The position numbers and the translations under genes are program-made. The notes under the pieces are model-generated. The model was not told where the DNA came from. It ran no database searches and was given only the letters and a program-made list of their open reading frames with translations. From positions 124,001 to 188,000 of the forward strand of contig JAHBTL010000002.1 in NCBI GenBank assembly GCA_019638615.1: a stretch of 64,000 nucleotides of DNA. The letters are read 5' to 3'. Below are positions 62,194 through 64,000 of this stretch, in pieces. Origin of the DNA: Chitinophagaceae bacterium. GTDB lineage: Bacteria; Bacteroidota; Bacteroidia; Chitinophagales; Chitinophagaceae. Positions within the stretch are counted from its first letter, which is position 1; each line of letters starts with the position of its first letter.

Positions 62194-64000
62194 CTAAAAA
62201 GAAATCTGATGAGCTGCCGAAGTGCCTGTCGTCATTTTTTGAACAGGTGGTGAAAACTGCGTTAGCTTGATACCCTTAACAGCAGCTTTGTATTCTTCAA
62301 TAGTAGGAGTTCTGCCAAAAATGGCGGAAAGAACAACTACCGGTGTAGATGCCAGTAATGATTCTCCTTTTTTGCGGTCTGAATCTTTTACCACACGTCC
62401 CTGGAACAGGCGGGTAGATGTAGCCATTACGGTATCTCCCTTTTCTGCCTTTTCCTGATTCCCCATACACAGATTACAGCCCGGCCGCTCCAGGTAGAGT
62501 ATGTTGTCATATGTTGTGCGAGCGGCAGTTTTAGGAGCCGCATCGTCAAACTCAAAACCAGAGTACTTTTGCAGCACATCCCAGTCGCCTTCTTCTTTGA
62601 GTTCGGCAATGATATTATAGGTAGGCGCTGCTACTACCAAAGGAGCCTGGAACTCAACTTTTCCAAATTGTTCTTCCAGGTTTTTTAGCATCCTGGAAAC
62701 GACCTTGATATCTCCTTTATGCACCATGCAGGATCCGACAAAACCAAGGTCAACATGCTTTTTACCGCCATAGTAAGTAAGATCGCGAATGGTGTCGTGC
62801 GTGTACCGTTTTGACGCATCCACATTATTAACATCGGGGTCTGCAATCATCGGCTCATCTATGATATCCAGGTCGACCACAAATTCCGCATAATATTTAG
62901 CGTTTTCATCCGGAGTTAACGGCAGTTTTTCTCCTGACCTGATCTCATTGATGCGCTTATTGGCTTTGTCAATGAGGCCTTGAAGTACCCGCTTCTCATT
63001 GTCCATACCCTTTTCGATCATGATCTTGATCCTGGATTTGGCTATCTCTAATGATTCGATGAGAGTCGCGGGCTGGGATATACAGATGGATGCCTTGGCT
63101 TTCATTTCAGCCGTCCAGTCTGTGAACGTGAATGCCTGGTCGGAAAGCAACGTACCGATATGCACTTCGATGACTCTTCCCTGAAATACGTTTTCCCCTT
63201 TAAACTCCTTTAACATCTGTAATTGCGTAGCATGCACCACATCACGGAAATCCAGATGATCCTTCATTTTACCCTTGAACGACACTTTTACCGATTCAGG
63301 AATAGGCATAGACGCTTCACCGGTGGCCAGGGCAAGCGCCACAGTACCGGAGTCTGCGCCAAATGCAACTCCCTTAGACATTCGGGTATGTGAGTCGCCG
63401 CCAATAATGATCGCCCAATCATCCACCGTGATATCATTAAGCACCTTATGAATTACATCGGTCATGGAATGATATACCCCTTTCGGATCACGGGCGGTTA
63501 TAAGGCCAAAGTCATTCATGAATTTCATCAGCCTGGGAATATTCTGCTGGGATTTGCTATCCCAAACCGATGCAGTGTGACAACCGGATTGATAACCTGC
63601 ATCTACTATCGGAGAAATCACTGTAGCCGCCATGGCCTCCAGCTCCTGGGCAGTCATCAATCCCGTCGTGTCCTGAGAGCCAACAATATTTACCTTTACA
63701 CGAACATAAGAGCCAGCATGTAATGTTGCACCGGAGGTCCCAACAGCATTCTTATTGAATATTTTTTCGACGGCGGTAAGACCTTGCCCTTCGTGTGAAA
63801 TTTCTTTGGACGGGGCAAATACGGACGGAGCAACTATACCAAGGGTTTTCGCGGCGAAAGTCTGCAGTTTTTTGCCGAATTCGATGGAGTAAGACCCTCC
63901 GGCTTTCATGAACTCAATCTTTTGTGGAGTGAATGCTGAACTGACATCCATTACCTCCTGTCCATCTTTATACAGTTTTTTGGTCTTTGTATTAATAGTG
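62194..64000 (-). CDS. acnB: Aconitate hydratase B / 2-methylisocitrate dehydratase, partial (C-terminal ~600 residues)
   Basis: TCA-cycle enzyme isomerising citrate and isocitrate (AcnB also handles 2-methylisocitrate). The frame runs off the window end, so the 5' part (HEAT-like and swivelling domains) is missing; the ATG at 63951 is internal. AcnB-type motifs: GGDSHTRMSKGVAFGADSGTVALALATGEASMPIPESVKV, YAEFVVDLDIIDEPMIADPDVNN, the [4Fe-4S] Cys in DLGFVGSCMVHKGDI, and ERPGCNLCMGNQEKAEKGDTVMATSTRLFQGRV with the other two cluster Cys (CNLC). It ends with a short linker. Intact over the visible portion. Confidence 0.95.
   Translation of the reverse strand, partial: TINTKTKKLYKDGQEVMDVSSAFTPQKIEFMKAGGSYSIEFGKKLQTFAAKTLGIVAPSVFAPSKEISHEGQGLTAVEKIFNKNAVGTSGATLHAGSYVRVKVNIVGSQDTTGLMTAQELEAMAATVISPIVDAGYQSGCHTASVWDSKSQQNIPRLMKFMNDFGLITARDPKGVYHSMTDVIHKVLNDITVDDWAIIIGGDSHTRMSKGVAFGADSGTVALALATGEASMPIPESVKVSFKGKMKDHLDFRDVVHATQLQMLKEFKGENVFQGRVIEVHIGTLLSDQAFTFTDWTAEMKAKASICISQPATLIESLEIAKSRIKIMIEKGMDNEKRVLQGLIDKANKRINEIRSGEKLPLTPDENAKYYAEFVVDLDIIDEPMIADPDVNNVDASKRYTHDTIRDLTYYGGKKHVDLGFVGSCMVHKGDIKVVSRMLKNLEEQFGKVEFQAPLVVAAPTYNIIAELKEEGDWDVLQKYSGFEFDDAAPKTAARTTYDNILYLERPGCNLCMGNQEKAEKGDTVMATSTRLFQGRVVKDSDRKKGESLLASTPVVVLSAIFGRTPTIEEYKAAVKGIKLTQFSPPVQKMTTGTSAAHQISF

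Overview
The window reads as chromosomal DNA of a member of the Bacteroidota, most likely a Chitinophagaceae-type soil or plant-litter bacterium. The signs are two SusC/SusD pairs with FecR/ECF-sigma regulators, a type IX secretion cargo protein with a C-terminal sorting domain, promoters of the TTTG-N19-TAnnTTTG type, near absence of Shine-Dalgarno sequences, and many secreted glycoside hydrolases. No rRNA, tRNA or CRISPR array was recognised.

Layout. 1-2.9 kb: a YbbP/YbbA-type ABC exporter divergent from a TesA-like lipoprotein esterase. 3.0-8.6 kb: a decayed IS4 transposase, a sialidase, AT-rich small lipoproteins, a TfoX-domain protein and a lactonase-family propeller. 8.6-20.3 kb: a first polysaccharide utilisation locus (GH78 rhamnosidase, SusD, SusC, FecR, ECF sigma, and an (alpha/alpha)6-type glycosidase). 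20.3-28.5 kb: an AT-rich accessory block (orphan HicB, tandem NlpE-like protein, two AraC+SDR pairs, an AlkD-like DNA alkylation repair protein), interrupted by a host-like sugar isomerase. 29.2-31.9 kb: a class III aminotransferase and a sterol-desaturase-family membrane enzyme. 32.1-48.1 kb: a second locus (SusD, SusC, FecR, sigma, fucosidase-like enzyme, GH95) plus a T9SS beta-helix protein. 48.3-64 kb: mostly housekeeping genes (aminotransferase, folD, metal-type TonB receptor, queE, YpdA, SPFH protein, folP, FKBP, nrnA, ndk, partial acnB).

How the genes work together. Each PUL has an ECF sigma/FecR pair expected to sense substrate through the STN domain of the adjacent SusC. The enzyme set (rhamnosidase, fucosidase-like, GH95, sialidase-like) suggests use of deoxysugar-containing glycans.

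Most interesting structure. Three intergenic elements (E1 26493-26710, E2 25577-25800, E3 23821-23864) share a core and each directly follows the last gene of a one- or two-gene module (SDR2-AraC2, AlkD, AraC1-SDR1), all in the same orientation. Two of them have inverted arms. This looks like an integron-like or otherwise cassette-organised array without an integrase in view. Other notable points: 21-bp-period direct repeats upstream of both SDR genes, a divergent aspC/folD pair whose promoters end 4 nt before ATG (predicted leaderless), a perfect metal-regulator-like palindrome inside a TonB receptor promoter, and dispersed intergenic repeat families.
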